DNA of 25,492 nucleotides, from the IMG/VR virus record IMGVR_UViG_3300042691_004849, positions 1 through 25,492 of that record, one strand, 5' to 3'. Source of the DNA: a virus. Below are positions 6,475 to 15,491 of the stretch, piece after piece. The position numbers were made by a program, and so were the translations under genes. Each line of letters starts with the position of its first letter. Within the stretch, counting starts at the first letter, position 1. The notes beneath the pieces were generated by a model. It saw only the letters and a list, made by a program, of their open reading frames with translations, did no database searches and had not been told where the DNA came from.

Positions 6475-7706
6475 GAACCCTTCAGTCTGTTCTCTAAACT
6501 TAACACAATAGAATTGATCGTGCCAGATCCAACTAATTCTTTCTGTTTTATCTGGCTTTCAACATAATTTGTGGCAAATTGTACACCTAAGTTATTGAAC
6601 TGTGAAAGTGTTTTGGAAACAACAGAATTTAATTCTTGATCAGAAAATTGTATGTTTTGTTCGTTGGCTCTCATTTTAATATATATTTTTAGTGCTTCTT
6701 CGTTACTTACCATAGAGGTAACGGAAGTTTTTGTCAATAGCGTTCTATCAACAAATTGAGACTTTAATGTTCTATTAGTACACTCGTATACTAATTTCTC
6801 AAATGGTCTTTTTTTAACAAAACCATTATAACCATTATAAAACATATCTCTTATATTTTGTATTTCTAAATTTGTAACATTATCAAAATGTGATTGAAAT
6901 ATGAAGTCTCTATTGTATCCCAAACTAGCCATTGCATCAATCATAACAGGTGAGTCAATATCTGCAACAATTCTACTAGGTGAATTATAATCAATAAAAA
7001 ATCCATGTTTTATACATGCGTTCATAAAAAAATCAAAGTTTGGAGATTGTACAAAGTTATACTTTTGTGTATCATTAGAGTATTGCAAGTTTGCTATCTC
7101 TATTACCAACCCCGATACGTTCATAGGACAGAAATTACTTTTAAGAAATCCACTCTTTGTCATTGGATTAGTTTGAGCATTTAGTGTATTATATTTTATA
7201 AAGAAATCCATATAATTATTAAAATCTAATATTTTAGTAGCGTTTCTTGTAACTTCTACATTGTTAAAATTTGTAATTAAGTTAGACATATATTCATTAT
7301 ATCTATCATCTAAAGAAACAAATGCTTTTTCTGGTTTTATAACAGATAGAAATTTATCATCTTTTTTAATTGTCCCAATTGTTGCACATTTTGTAAAAGT
7401 TTCGACTAATAAATTAAATTGTTTTTGGACAAAATCTAAAACAAACAATCCATTTTTTTGTGATATAAGTTTAAGTTTTTCTTTTCTTGCGAAAACTGCT
7501 TGTAAGTTTTCATCTACTTTGCCATAATACTGATATTCTCCAACAAAGAACTTTTTCATTGGTTTTGGAATTTGTGTTTCATCAACAACTTGTGAACCAG
7601 TTACATTGTGAGTAACAATACCAATCTCATATTTTAATCTTTCATTAAATGCTTGTTTTGATGAAAGATTGTTGTTACCATTAAATGAAGAATATCTTGA
7701 TTGCAT
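6471..7706 (-). CDS. Unknown protein, 411 residues, probably baseplate or virion
   Basis: I do not recognise a domain. The protein has no membrane segment or signal peptide, is rich in Asn, Phe and Lys, and has a central segment (about 195-280, including SGLVIEIANLQY and a following FFIDYNSPSRIVADID) of strand character; the last 70 residues look helical. It lies at the end of the tail and baseplate run, after the hub-like protein and before the polymerase, so a baseplate or other virion role is the natural guess. Start ATG 7706 is preceded by AAAAGGA; its TGA overlaps the polymerase ATG. Confidence in the gene is high, in the role low. Confidence 0.85.
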   Translation of the reverse strand: MQSRYSSFNGNNNLSSKQAFNERLKYEIGIVTHNVTGSQVVDETQIPKPMKKFFVGEYQYYGKVDENLQAVFARKEKLKLISQKNGLFVLDFVQKQFNLLVETFTKCATIGTIKKDDKFLSVIKPEKAFVSLDDRYNEYMSNLITNFNNVEVTRNATKILDFNNYMDFFIKYNTLNAQTNPMTKSGFLKSNFCPMNVSGLVIEIANLQYSNDTQKYNFVQSPNFDFFMNACIKHGFFIDYNSPSRIVADIDSPVMIDAMASLGYNRDFIFQSHFDNVTNLEIQNIRDMFYNGYNGFVKKRPFEKLVYECTNRTLKSQFVDRTLLTKTSVTSMVSNEEALKIYIKMRANEQNIQFSDQELNSVVSKTLSQFNNLGVQFATNYVESQIKQKELVGSGTINSIVLSLENRLKGS

Positions 7707-7721
7707 TATTATATATTCCTT

Positions 7722-10700
7722 TTACTTTCTGTTTACTGGTGTGTTGGAACCATAAATGTTTCCACTATCACCCTTAACTAATGGTGAAGAATATCCAGAA
7801 CCTATCCATTTTGCTTTTACTCTTGTCTCAAATCCATCTATTCCTAACATATTTTCTACACGATAAACCAAATGATACCCTCCAAGTTTGAGTTTATATG
7901 ATATTGAACTTGGATCATCTGGTTGTCCTATTTTTCTACCAAACCCAGATGGATTTATGAATATCATCATACCGTTATACATTAAATTGTTTCCAACCAT
8001 TGTTATTTCTAAATCATATGGTGTCATCAATTGTTCTAAGCCTAAACCACTAGACTCACGTACATAATTTAATTCACGCGATCCAATTGTTTGTGTTCTA
8101 GTAAAGTTAATTTTCTTAACTAATCCTCTATCTTTTCCAAAATAAAAATGATATCTTCCTTTTTTCTCATCTACTTCGCAGTCAATTGTGGGTGGTGCTC
8201 TTCTGTCTTGACAATATATAGCAATATATTCTTGTAAGTTTTGAGTTTCTCCAAGTTTTGGTGCGTAATCATGCACATAATCATTTATTTGTGGATCAAC
8301 AGGTAAATCATCTGCTGGAGCAATTCCTTGTTCTATTAATATATCGGATTGTTCATTAATATCTTTTCCAAATCTTTTAATTGGAAACAACAATGTATTA
8401 ATTTTATTTCTGCTTCTTAATACACCAGACTTATCACAATAAGAATTAACCAAGTTATCAATTATTTTGCTTGATAGATCACGAATAAAATATAACAATG
8501 GATATACTTCTCTTTGCTGAGAAATAATTTCATTTGCAAACCACTCTGTAAACCACTCAACACTTACAGGAACATCAAGAATATTGACGCTTGTTAAAGA
8601 TGTAGTATCTTTAACATCTCTAAATAATGCAGAACCAAATATAAATTTTGGTTTTTCTAAATTCTGTGAAGTATCGACGGTAACTTGTAATCCTTGAGAA
8701 GTTGTAATTGTATCAACTTCCATTTTTTGATACATCCTTTTTATAGCAATGGCAAATAAATCACCTAAATAAAAGAAAGATACTGTTTTATGACCATCTT
8801 GCTCTTCTGGAACGAGACTGCTCAAATCAGTATTAGATTGTCCAGATGTTGCACCACGAATTGCTTTTATTGCATCTGTTGCTATTTGCGATGGAGCAGG
8901 TTTTTTGTTTAATACGTTTCCAAATGTTGTAGTTGCTGCACCAAGAGATGTAATTGGTAATGCGTTTAATTCTGTTTGCGCTTCTGTAATTTTTCGTTGT
9001 AAACCTGCTACTTTAGTACGGTCTGTAAAAGTTACAGCACCGCTAGAATTAATATCTCTAACTTGTTGTTTTAATGCTGCAATTTGTGCTTCTAATGTTT
9101 GTCTTTCGGCATTTATTCTTTCTATTTCTGTTTGGCTAAGATTAGAACTTTGCTTAACTCCTTGTTTTGCTTGTGCATATGCCTCTACGTTAACTTGAAT
9201 ATAATAAATTGCTCCTTTATTATTTAATTCATTTACAATGCTAGCAAAGGCATCTTGATTTAATCTATCAATTGTTTCTTGATATTTCTTAGTTGCTGCT
9301 TCGTGACTTTTCTTTGCAGCATCAATATCACCTTGATTAACCCCGCTATCTGGATCTTTCGGATCAGAAGAAAGAATTTTATTGTCTATATACAAACGAT
9401 TTCGTATTGTGTCAACTTCTACTTGTTGTTCATAAGTTCTAATAAAATCTGCATCTTGACTTGCTAAAACACTTTCTGTATATGCTCTGTAATCTGCTGT
9501 TAACGTTACAGAACCATCTTGATCAAAACTGAAACTATGATCGACTAATGTTAAAGATAAGGTAGTTGTATTTACTTCTAAACTATCTCTTTGAGGTTGA
9601 TCGAATAAAGTTGTATTTTCTGTTTTCCAACCAATTTGTATTTTTAATTTATAGTATTTTGGATCGTATTGTTTAGCATCGTTAAACTTTTTACCACTTC
9701 TTAAAATCAAATCAGCGTACTTAAATCTTTGTATTTGAGGTTGTGGATTATCATAGTTAAAAACATCAAATTCTTCAACTAAGTCAGTTAAACTTTTTGC
9801 AAACAAAACAAGTTTTGCTTTGATATCAACTTTGGAAGATACTGGATTTGATCCCTCAAATTGCCAATCAAAACTTTTCAATCCTACATTAATTGGCGAT
9901 TGATTATTTGGATCAAAAGCATTAAGACTTTGCAAATCATTTTTAAGAATTTGACCCGTATTTGTTGTTGCATTTAACCAAGCAGCATGTGTTGGAAAAG
10001 GAATTAAATAATCTAATGTTGAACCATCTTCTTGTTGTTGTACTTTGTATAGTTTTACAACTGGTGTTAATGAAGAGAGTTGTGCTGTTGTGAAATCAAG
10101 AAACTTTCCTTTTAATTGTGAGCCATTGATTAAAGATGAAAAATCTTCTCCATCGCCTGTCATACCAATCATATAATAGTTTTTTGTTCCTCCACCACCA
10201 TTAGCGGTTGCTTTATCATAAAAGTCTTTATTGTTACTTGTGCTTTTTCTCCATTTGTAATTGTCTTGCGATAATGTGCTTATGTAATCAATTAAGATGC
10301 ATTGTGCTTCAATTCTTTCATCTGCCGCAGAACCTGTTGTTGATGCGGGGGCTGTTGTTGCAGGAGTTGGTGCGGCTGGGGGTGCGGGTGGAGGAGGTGG
10401 AGGGGGTGTGGCTGCGGCGGTACCTGCTGGAACTATGACGCTGCCCGCTCCGCTGGGACCGGAAGCAAAAGTACCACCAGAAGTAGCAGTTGATGTAGAA
10501 CTAGCAGCAGCAGTTGGTGCTGGTGTCGCAGGAGCAGCGGGAGGTGCTACAGCAACTGCTGGTGGTGCTACTGCTGTAGATGCTGCGGTGGCAGTAGTTG
10601 GTGCTTTTGTCGGGGGAGTGGTAGCAGAATTAGAATTATTTGTTGACGATGCTGTTATACTTATTGGAGAACTAGAGTTGGTAGTAGCAGGAGAAGGTCT

Positions 10701-11012
10701 GGTACCTCTTATTCTACCGGGATAACGAACTCCATTTAACAAGAGCCAACTTGCACGAACTTCTTTGCCATTATATTCAACATATCGTGTGCTTTGTCCA
10801 GTATAAGTACCCCAATCAATATTTCCCGGACTATAATATTCAACCACTATTTTAGATGCACCTTGTATCCATAAAATATACGCTTCTCTTACTGCTGGAC
10901 CTCCAGATACTGTTAGTCTATTTTTTTCAATTTCAGTAATAACATTATTCTGGAATAACAAGTTTGCTTCTTCAACTTCACTAGAATTACCGGGTGGTGG
11001 ATAACTTGCCAT
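7722..11012 (-). CDS. Large baseplate hub-like structural protein with Pro/Ala/Thr linker
   Basis: A 1096-residue protein in the baseplate cluster. It has a small N-terminal domain (1-103), a low-complexity linker of Pro, Ala, Thr and Ser (about 104-230, including seven consecutive prolines at 203-209), and a strand-rich middle part (about 231-525). A coiled coil follows at about 625-685 (TEIERINAERQTLEAQI region), then a C-terminal strand-rich domain. The C-terminal segment with MVGNNLMYNGMMIFINPSG and the LGGYHLVYRVENM strand resembles hub/spike proteins of contractile tails, which carry a puncturing device at the tail tip. No lysozyme or peptidase motif is evident. Start ATG 11012 lies just after the gp53 stop, with AGAGGT inside gp53 as ribosome site. 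Hub identity is an inference from position and C-terminal pattern. Confidence 0.7.
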   Translation of the reverse strand: MASYPPPGNSSEVEEANLLFQNNVITEIEKNRLTVSGGPAVREAYILWIQGASKIVVEYYSPGNIDWGTYTGQSTRYVEYNGKEVRASWLLLNGVRYPGRIRGTRPSPATTNSSSPISITASSTNNSNSATTPPTKAPTTATAASTAVAPPAVAVAPPAAPATPAPTAAASSTSTATSGGTFASGPSGAGSVIVPAGTAAATPPPPPPPAPPAAPTPATTAPASTTGSAADERIEAQCILIDYISTLSQDNYKWRKSTSNNKDFYDKATANGGGGTKNYYMIGMTGDGEDFSSLINGSQLKGKFLDFTTAQLSSLTPVVKLYKVQQQEDGSTLDYLIPFPTHAAWLNATTNTGQILKNDLQSLNAFDPNNQSPINVGLKSFDWQFEGSNPVSSKVDIKAKLVLFAKSLTDLVEEFDVFNYDNPQPQIQRFKYADLILRSGKKFNDAKQYDPKYYKLKIQIGWKTENTTLFDQPQRDSLEVNTTTLSLTLVDHSFSFDQDGSVTLTADYRAYTESVLASQDADFIRTYEQQVEVDTIRNRLYIDNKILSSDPKDPDSGVNQGDIDAAKKSHEAATKKYQETIDRLNQDAFASIVNELNNKGAIYYIQVNVEAYAQAKQGVKQSSNLSQTEIERINAERQTLEAQIAALKQQVRDINSSGAVTFTDRTKVAGLQRKITEAQTELNALPITSLGAATTTFGNVLNKKPAPSQIATDAIKAIRGATSGQSNTDLSSLVPEEQDGHKTVSFFYLGDLFAIAIKRMYQKMEVDTITTSQGLQVTVDTSQNLEKPKFIFGSALFRDVKDTTSLTSVNILDVPVSVEWFTEWFANEIISQQREVYPLLYFIRDLSSKIIDNLVNSYCDKSGVLRSRNKINTLLFPIKRFGKDINEQSDILIEQGIAPADDLPVDPQINDYVHDYAPKLGETQNLQEYIAIYCQDRRAPPTIDCEVDEKKGRYHFYFGKDRGLVKKINFTRTQTIGSRELNYVRESSGLGLEQLMTPYDLEITMVGNNLMYNGMMIFINPSGFGRKIGQPDDPSSISYKLKLGGYHLVYRVENMLGIDGFETRVKAKWIGSGYSSPLVKGDSGNIYGSNTPVNRK
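10323..10703 (-). repeat. Low-complexity Pro/Ala/Thr coding tract
   Basis: About 380 bases of GCN/ACN/CCN codons encoding residues 104-230 of the hub-like protein. Local GC content is clearly higher than in the surrounding gene, and the tract creates a spurious long open frame on the plus strand. Confidence 0.85.
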
Positions 11013-11013
11013 T

Positions 11014-11340
11014 TTAACCTCTATAATACGTTACAATTCTCTCAAAAGGAACAGGAATATAAACTTCATCACCAATTGTCAAGTGTGCTTCTGTTGGTTT
11101 TCCGTTGAACCTTGCAATAATCCACCAATATGTTGGATCTTGATAATACTTAGTAGATAGTTTATGATATCTATCTCCTTCTTTCCAAATATGAGTAAAG
11201 AATTGCAATGAATTAAATTGTCCATCCGTTAATGGAGGAAAGTTTGGTGTGATAAAGTGAGAGATACTTTTTAAGTCTCTTAAATCTTTGACAAGTTCGT
11301 TTGTTGTTGTTATTACTCTTGTTCTTGATATTCTTGACAT
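11014..11340 (-). CDS. 53: Baseplate wedge protein gp53 (LysM-like)
   Basis: A 108-residue protein. The C-terminal half (about 55-105) fits a LysM-like fold as in T4 gp53: KEGDRYHKLSTKYYQDPTYWW, then IARFNGKPTEAHLTIGDEVYIP. The final 'GD.VYIPVP' strand is typical of gp53/gpX-type baseplate proteins. gp53 completes and links the wedges of the T4 baseplate. It is shorter than T4 gp53 (196 residues), as in many marine T4-like phages. ATG 11340 is preceded by a modest AGGA ribosome site; the stop lies one base before the next ATG, so translation is coupled to the hub-like gene. Confidence 0.8.
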   Translation of the reverse strand: MSRISRTRVITTTNELVKDLRDLKSISHFITPNFPPLTDGQFNSLQFFTHIWKEGDRYHKLSTKYYQDPTYWWIIARFNGKPTEAHLTIGDEVYIPVPFERIVTYYRG

Positions 11341-11358
11341 TATTTGTTATCCTGTGGT

Positions 11359-12348
11359 TTATACGATTTCGCCTGAGGGTGCATTGCTTGGTACATTTAA
11401 TGTATTGGTTGCTTGTACTGGAGTATAATCAAATGGATTTTGTTTATTTCCCGTGGCTTGTCTTGTCAATATATTATTTTCAGTTTCATCGTTACCCCAA
11501 GGAAAATCTGTTGCACCGTTAGTTTCACCAGTATTATCTTTTAGTTTTCCTATCCAATGATATACACCGTTAGTAGCCTTTCTCCAACCGAGTGTTTCTT
11601 CATGAACAACTGTAAAGTTCATTGATATTTTTATTTCTTTTGCAAACAAGTGAACCTTTTCATTTACAAAGAAACCTGCTTCCAAGTTTGGAGCATAAGC
11701 AAAAGAAGAAGGAGCAACAAGAAGACCATTGTTGATATAGTTTTCTCCTAAGTCTGGGTTTTCACCTAATGTTCTTGCATTTTTCTGCATAAGATTGGCA
11801 AATCTAATTCTTAATAAAGGTGATTCACGAATAACAGAAGCATTAGAACAAGAACCATCTGGATTATCATAAACAGGATATAAGAATTGTGTTAATGCGG
11901 AAAGTGCGTGTCCGTTTCTATGTGCATGATCTTCATCATATGCCAATACTTTCCATGAAACATTAATTTTTCTTGTTGTGTTTTGATATCTTTGTATTGG
12001 GTCCATCCTGCCATAAACTTGTTCGGCGTTAAAGTTAACTGAAAATGATTCATCATATGCATCTAAAATTGCTGGAAATGCTACAGAATATCCTGTTGCA
12101 AGGTGTCTAATGAAAAGTTTTGCTGCTCTTGCTGTGCCATAATAACTGTTGTAATCTTCTGGTCCATTATCTCCTCTCTCAATAGAAGTATCAATAGAAT
12201 TTAGAACAGCACCTCCGTTATTGTCTGCTATTTGCCACTCTTTTGCTTTTTCTGGAGTGTTGGCAATATAATAGTCAGCAGATGTATAAGTTGTTGATTG
12301 TGGTTTAGGTGGTTTAATACTACCGGGATTTCCAGTAAAAAATGCCAT
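11359..12348 (-). CDS. Tail tube/baseplate junction protein (gp48/gp54-like)
   Basis: A 329-residue structural protein. Its central motif VNFNAEQVYGRMDPIQRYQ followed by NTTRKINVSWKV (about 105-135) is a pattern I associate with tube-fold proteins at the baseplate end of myovirus tails, the position of gp48 and gp54 in T4; they form the platform on which tube polymerisation starts. A strand-rich C-terminal half contains AKEIKISMNFTVVHEET. No membrane segment. ATG 12348 has a strong AAAGGAGA ribosome site 16 bases after the tape-measure stop. The gene order (tape measure, this gene, gp53, hub-like) supports the placement. Which of gp48 or gp54 it matches cannot be decided by eye. Confidence 0.6.
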   Translation of the reverse strand: MAFFTGNPGSIKPPKPQSTTYTSADYYIANTPEKAKEWQIADNNGGAVLNSIDTSIERGDNGPEDYNSYYGTARAAKLFIRHLATGYSVAFPAILDAYDESFSVNFNAEQVYGRMDPIQRYQNTTRKINVSWKVLAYDEDHAHRNGHALSALTQFLYPVYDNPDGSCSNASVIRESPLLRIRFANLMQKNARTLGENPDLGENYINNGLLVAPSSFAYAPNLEAGFFVNEKVHLFAKEIKISMNFTVVHEETLGWRKATNGVYHWIGKLKDNTGETNGATDFPWGNDETENNILTRQATGNKQNPFDYTPVQATNTLNVPSNAPSGEIV

Positions 12349-12364
12349 GTTCTATCTCCTTTAT

Positions 12365-14374
12365 CTATCGAGGTTGTACTTTTGCTACTTCTGTAGCAAA
12401 TCTTGAACCATCATCAAAAATTATTTGTTGTACTTTTGACTTAAATGCTGTTGTATCATCAAACTTAACGTGTATTTCTTTAATTGATATGTTTACTTTT
12501 TCTGCCATTGTAGTTGTTACAGGAGCAACAGTAGTAGTACCAACACCAGTTGTTCCTCCTGCTGTTTTCATAATGTTTCCTGCTTTTTCAATTCTCTCTA
12601 ATATTTCAAGATTTGTTGGTGTGTTTAAGGCATCGACAACATTAATAATTGCATCAGCAACGATGTTTAAGCCTGCTGCAACTCCTGTTAAATGTGTAAA
12701 ACTAAGTTTTTCTAGGGCTTCTAATGTTGGAGTTAATTTGGCAAATGAAGAAATAAAATTTCCCATACCTGTCGCAGCAAGATAAATACCGCCACCAAGG
12801 AGAACGAAGGCGGCTCCAATGGCCAATATTACTGGTACTGCTGGTGCTGCTGCCGTTAAGGAAGCCAAACCTGCTGAAAGACCAGTTAAAAATGTTCCTG
12901 CTGCTGCCCCGGCAGCACCTCCAAATGCTCCACCCATTGCTGCTCCAAATCCACCGAGAGCCGTTGTTGCTGTACCAAGAGTGCCCGTTAAAATACCTAA
13001 TACAATAACAACAGTACCAATTGCCATTGACCATCCCGGTGAATCTTTCAGCCACATACTTAATTCTTCTGCATATGGAGTAAGAGCGGAGAGGACGGAA
13101 TTAATTCCGGTAAAAAATGGCGAAAATAAAGCAGTAAGACTTTGCATTGTTTTCATAAAGGATTCCATAGCAGGTACAGAATTGTTGATAAGTGCATTTA
13201 ATCTTTCTTGTGCGTTTGCACTATCTTCTTCTTTTTTGGCTTTTTCGGCTAATATCTCGCCTCTCTCAAACTCATTTGTATTTAAGAATCTTAATGCTTC
13301 TGTTTGACTTTTAAGACCAAGTGTACTTTGTATTGTTGTTGCCAAAAACTTCTTTTGTATTGGGTCCATACCTTCAATAGAAACACCAGCATCTTGAAAT
13401 GCTTGCGAAATCAATTTTACTTGTTCTTGAGGTTCAGCAAACATCATTTCTGTAACGCCAAGATAATCTGCACCTAATAAGGAATTAAACCTTCCAACTG
13501 TTTCTCCAGCACTCTCAAACGTATCAAATTTAGAACCAACTTGCACTAATGAATCAAGAGCAATACCTGTTGCTGTTGCTTGTCCTTGTAATTTCAACAA
13601 TGTATCATTACCAAATATCTGTACAATATCGCCATATGTCTGCATTAATTGTGCAGACTCTGTTAATGAACCGTTCATACTTGCTAAAGCAAGAGTTGCT
13701 TTAACAGTTTCATCTCCTGCTTGTTTTGTGCTTGTAGCAGAAAGTCCCATAGATTCTGCTACAAGTCTTACGTTTTGAGCAGTTGTTTTAGAGTTAACTC
13801 CTAATTTTTCCAATTGACTAATTTGTGTTGTTGTATAAATTAAATTTTCTTTTTGTGCATCGGTAAAAGCATTTACACCTTCTGTTGCTCTCACAAACTC
13901 CATAGAAATTTGTGGAAGAGATGTTCTAATTGCAAGAGCAGCATTTGATGTATCAACACCAAAACCAGCAATATTGTTAGATGCTTCTATCATAACCTTT
14001 GACATTTCACTAGTAGGAGTTATAATATCGCCAGTTGCTTTAACATAATTGGCTCTCATTTGCTCAAATGCATTTGCCAACTGCTGGCTATTCCCAACTA
14101 TTGAGTTGCCAATATTATTAAATAAGTTTGACAATCCCTCAAATGTGAGAAATGTTTTACCTACTGCTTCAGCAACATTTAGCAAACCTTTTCCAACAGA
14201 TTCGCTTTTTTGTGTTAATTCACCAAATGCTTTAACCAAATCAACATTTGATGAAGCCAATTTATTAAATGATTCACTTTGTTTTTTAGCGGCTTCGTTA
14301 ACGTTTTGTCCTGTTTCGTTAACAAACTTGGCCGCATTTTCAACATCTTTCATTGCATCATCAATATTAGCCAT
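12365..14374 (-). CDS. Tail tape measure protein
   Basis: Sets tail length and is ejected at infection. The 669 residues show the usual build. A helical N-terminal two thirds is rich in Ala, Ser, Asn and Gln. A hydrophobic region at about 449-535 contains two likely membrane segments (AIGTVVIVLGILTGTLG and VPVILAIGAAFVLLGGG) separated by a Gly/Ala-rich stretch (about 470-500). A short strand-like C-terminus follows. At about 1.5 angstrom per helical residue the length corresponds to a tail near 100 nm, close to T4 (gp29, 590 residues). ATG 14374 follows a terminator and a late-promoter-like element, with GTAGGGAT as a distant ribosome site. It heads the baseplate transcription unit. Confidence 0.85.
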   Translation of the reverse strand: MANIDDAMKDVENAAKFVNETGQNVNEAAKKQSESFNKLASSNVDLVKAFGELTQKSESVGKGLLNVAEAVGKTFLTFEGLSNLFNNIGNSIVGNSQQLANAFEQMRANYVKATGDIITPTSEMSKVMIEASNNIAGFGVDTSNAALAIRTSLPQISMEFVRATEGVNAFTDAQKENLIYTTTQISQLEKLGVNSKTTAQNVRLVAESMGLSATSTKQAGDETVKATLALASMNGSLTESAQLMQTYGDIVQIFGNDTLLKLQGQATATGIALDSLVQVGSKFDTFESAGETVGRFNSLLGADYLGVTEMMFAEPQEQVKLISQAFQDAGVSIEGMDPIQKKFLATTIQSTLGLKSQTEALRFLNTNEFERGEILAEKAKKEEDSANAQERLNALINNSVPAMESFMKTMQSLTALFSPFFTGINSVLSALTPYAEELSMWLKDSPGWSMAIGTVVIVLGILTGTLGTATTALGGFGAAMGGAFGGAAGAAAGTFLTGLSAGLASLTAAAPAVPVILAIGAAFVLLGGGIYLAATGMGNFISSFAKLTPTLEALEKLSFTHLTGVAAGLNIVADAIINVVDALNTPTNLEILERIEKAGNIMKTAGGTTGVGTTTVAPVTTTMAEKVNISIKEIHVKFDDTTAFKSKVQQIIFDDGSRFATEVAKVQPR

Positions 14375-14397
14375 AAATTAAAGTATCCCTACATCTA

Positions 14398-14405
14398 TAA
14401 ATAGA
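14398..14405 (-). promoter_or_regulatory. Putative late-promoter element, one mismatch (TCTATTTA)
   Basis: Seven of eight bases match the ACTATTTA octamer. It lies directly after the terminator of the tube/gp26 unit and 23 bases before the tape-measure ATG. The plus strand here also reads TATAAATA, identical to the T4 late promoter core but pointing away from the gene. Confidence 0.4.
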
Positions 14406-14441
14406 AAACAAATAAAAAATGCAGAGGTTTATCTCTGCATT
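14403..14441 (-). terminator. Intrinsic terminator after the tube-gp26 unit
   Basis: A perfect nine-base stem (14418-14426 with 14433-14441) with a six-base loop, followed on the minus strand by TTTTTTATTTGTTTT. It separates the 55-residue gene from the tape-measure gene. Confidence 0.9.
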
Positions 14442-14461
14442 GTTTACGTTGAAGTATTTAT

Positions 14462-14629
14462 CTATTTCTTTTTATTTGCTTCTTCTGTTTGTTTATTTTC
14501 TTTTTCTATTTGATTTGATAATCTTTTAACGAACCAATTTCTCAAACCAATTGGAAGATTATAAAATTCTGTAAAACTCCAACCGCTATAGTATTTCATA
14601 TAGAAAAAGTTTTCATAAACTGATTCCAT
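14462..14629 (-). CDS. 55-residue protein after gp26, possible assembly chaperone partner
   Basis: A small protein starting MESVYENFFYMKYYSGWSF at ATG 14629 and ending in a charged Lys/Glu tail. The pattern of a short hydrophobic N-part with YSGWSF, then YNLPIGLRNWFVKRL, recurs after gp26 in T4-like phages in my recollection; T4 gp51 works with gp26 in hub assembly. It lies between the gp26-like gene and the tape measure, the position of tail-assembly chaperones in other phages. There is no Shine-Dalgarno sequence and the start comes five bases after a tandem TAG-TAA stop of gp26. The open frame extends upstream through the gp26 end to 14710 in the +1 frame, so coupling or frameshifting is possible. 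Gene likely, function inferred. Confidence 0.6.
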   Translation of the reverse strand: MESVYENFFYMKYYSGWSFTEFYNLPIGLRNWFVKRLSNQIEKENKQTEEANKKK

Positions 14630-14636
14630 ATATTTA

Positions 14637-15473
14637 CTACTTAGGCCAAAAGAACTCTGCCGTAAGCGGGATATCGACCTCCTGCGTATGAGAACAAGAG
14701 GAACAAACAAAGTCAGTTTTCATATCAAGAGAAGGAGAAATCTTCTTATACATTGTTCTTAAATATTTTGCATCCATTGCTCTTATAGTAGAAATGAATT
14801 TATCAATTGTTTGTTGATCAGAAATCCCATTAATACCAACAATTGACATTCTTAGTTGATCTGTCGATGCTGCTTCCAAAAGGTTCTTTCTTTTTCTGTT
14901 TTCGTTTAACTCAAAAAGATTTCTTTCATCACGACCATTTAATAATCTCATTTCTACTTTGTAGCCTGTCTTTGGGATGGTTACCAAAAAGGTTCCAATA
15001 GGAGAATATTGAATTTCTCCTTCTTCATGATTTTTACCATAATTAACATTAGCAGAAGTAAGGTCGTATTTAACTTCGTTTTTTGTTCCACAAGATGGAC
15101 AATTTAAGTTGAAGTTATATTCTTCGCCATAGCCTGTTATTCTTGCGGCAACCATAAGAGCAGAACGATCACAAGATAATAATTGTTCAACGCTTATTGC
15201 TTTATTGACAATTATGTTTTGCAACATCTTGTCAATTGCTATGCCTTTCTTGATTAGTGTTTGAGAAGTTAATAAATCTTCTTCTCTTGCAGTCATATGT
15301 CTAAATTCTATTTGTTGTTGTTTATGTAGAATATGACCGGCAGGGTAAAACTCACCACCAGATGGTATTTCCACAAACTCAGTAGGTACAACAAATTCTA
15401 ATGTTGTGCTTGGTACTGATTGATCGTGGGGAACATCTGGTGATTGATTAAATCTATCACCATTATTACGCAA
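14637..15473 (-). CDS. 26: Baseplate hub assembly protein gp26-like, zinc ribbon
   Basis: A 278-residue member of the T4 gp26 baseplate-hub group. The N-terminal signature VEIPSGGEFYPAGH (about 34-47) followed by IEFRHMTAREEDLLTSQ (about 55-71) is typical. Two CxxC pairs, C125/C128 (CPSCGTKN) and C257/C260 (CSSC), should form a zinc ribbon; T4-like relatives in cyanophages carry the same kind of pair. It assists hub assembly rather than enzymatic work. Start is TTG at 15473, with AGAGGTG as ribosome site; there is no ATG before residue 60, so TTG is needed to include the conserved N-terminus. It ends in a tandem TAG-TAA stop. Expressed with the tube gene from the 16133 element. Confidence 0.85.
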   Translation of the reverse strand: MRNNGDRFNQSPDVPHDQSVPSTTLEFVVPTEFVEIPSGGEFYPAGHILHKQQQIEFRHMTAREEDLLTSQTLIKKGIAIDKMLQNIIVNKAISVEQLLSCDRSALMVAARITGYGEEYNFNLNCPSCGTKNEVKYDLTSANVNYGKNHEEGEIQYSPIGTFLVTIPKTGYKVEMRLLNGRDERNLFELNENRKRKNLLEAASTDQLRMSIVGINGISDQQTIDKFISTIRAMDAKYLRTMYKKISPSLDMKTDFVCSSCSHTQEVDIPLTAEFFWPK

Positions 15474-15491
15474 TATACACCTCTATTATTT

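Noticed and set aside
6826-6843. Tandem repeat of CCATTATAA
   Set aside because: It encodes NGYNG within the 411-residue protein and has only two copies; no sign of a regulatory repeat.
10297-10725. Long plus-strand open frame of 142 codons opposite the hub-like gene
   Set aside because: Its Ala/Gly/Val-rich product is the mirror of the GCN/CCN-rich linker codons; it has no ribosome site and no plausible protein composition.
12819-13307. Plus-strand open frame of 162 codons opposite the tape measure
   Set aside because: It mirrors the Ala/Gly-rich membrane region of the tape measure; no start context and no support.
14396-14403. Exact T4 late promoter core TATAAATA on the plus strand
   Set aside because: It would transcribe away from the tape-measure gene and towards the antisense of the upstream unit; no plus-strand gene is present. 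More likely part of the octamer element read on the other strand.
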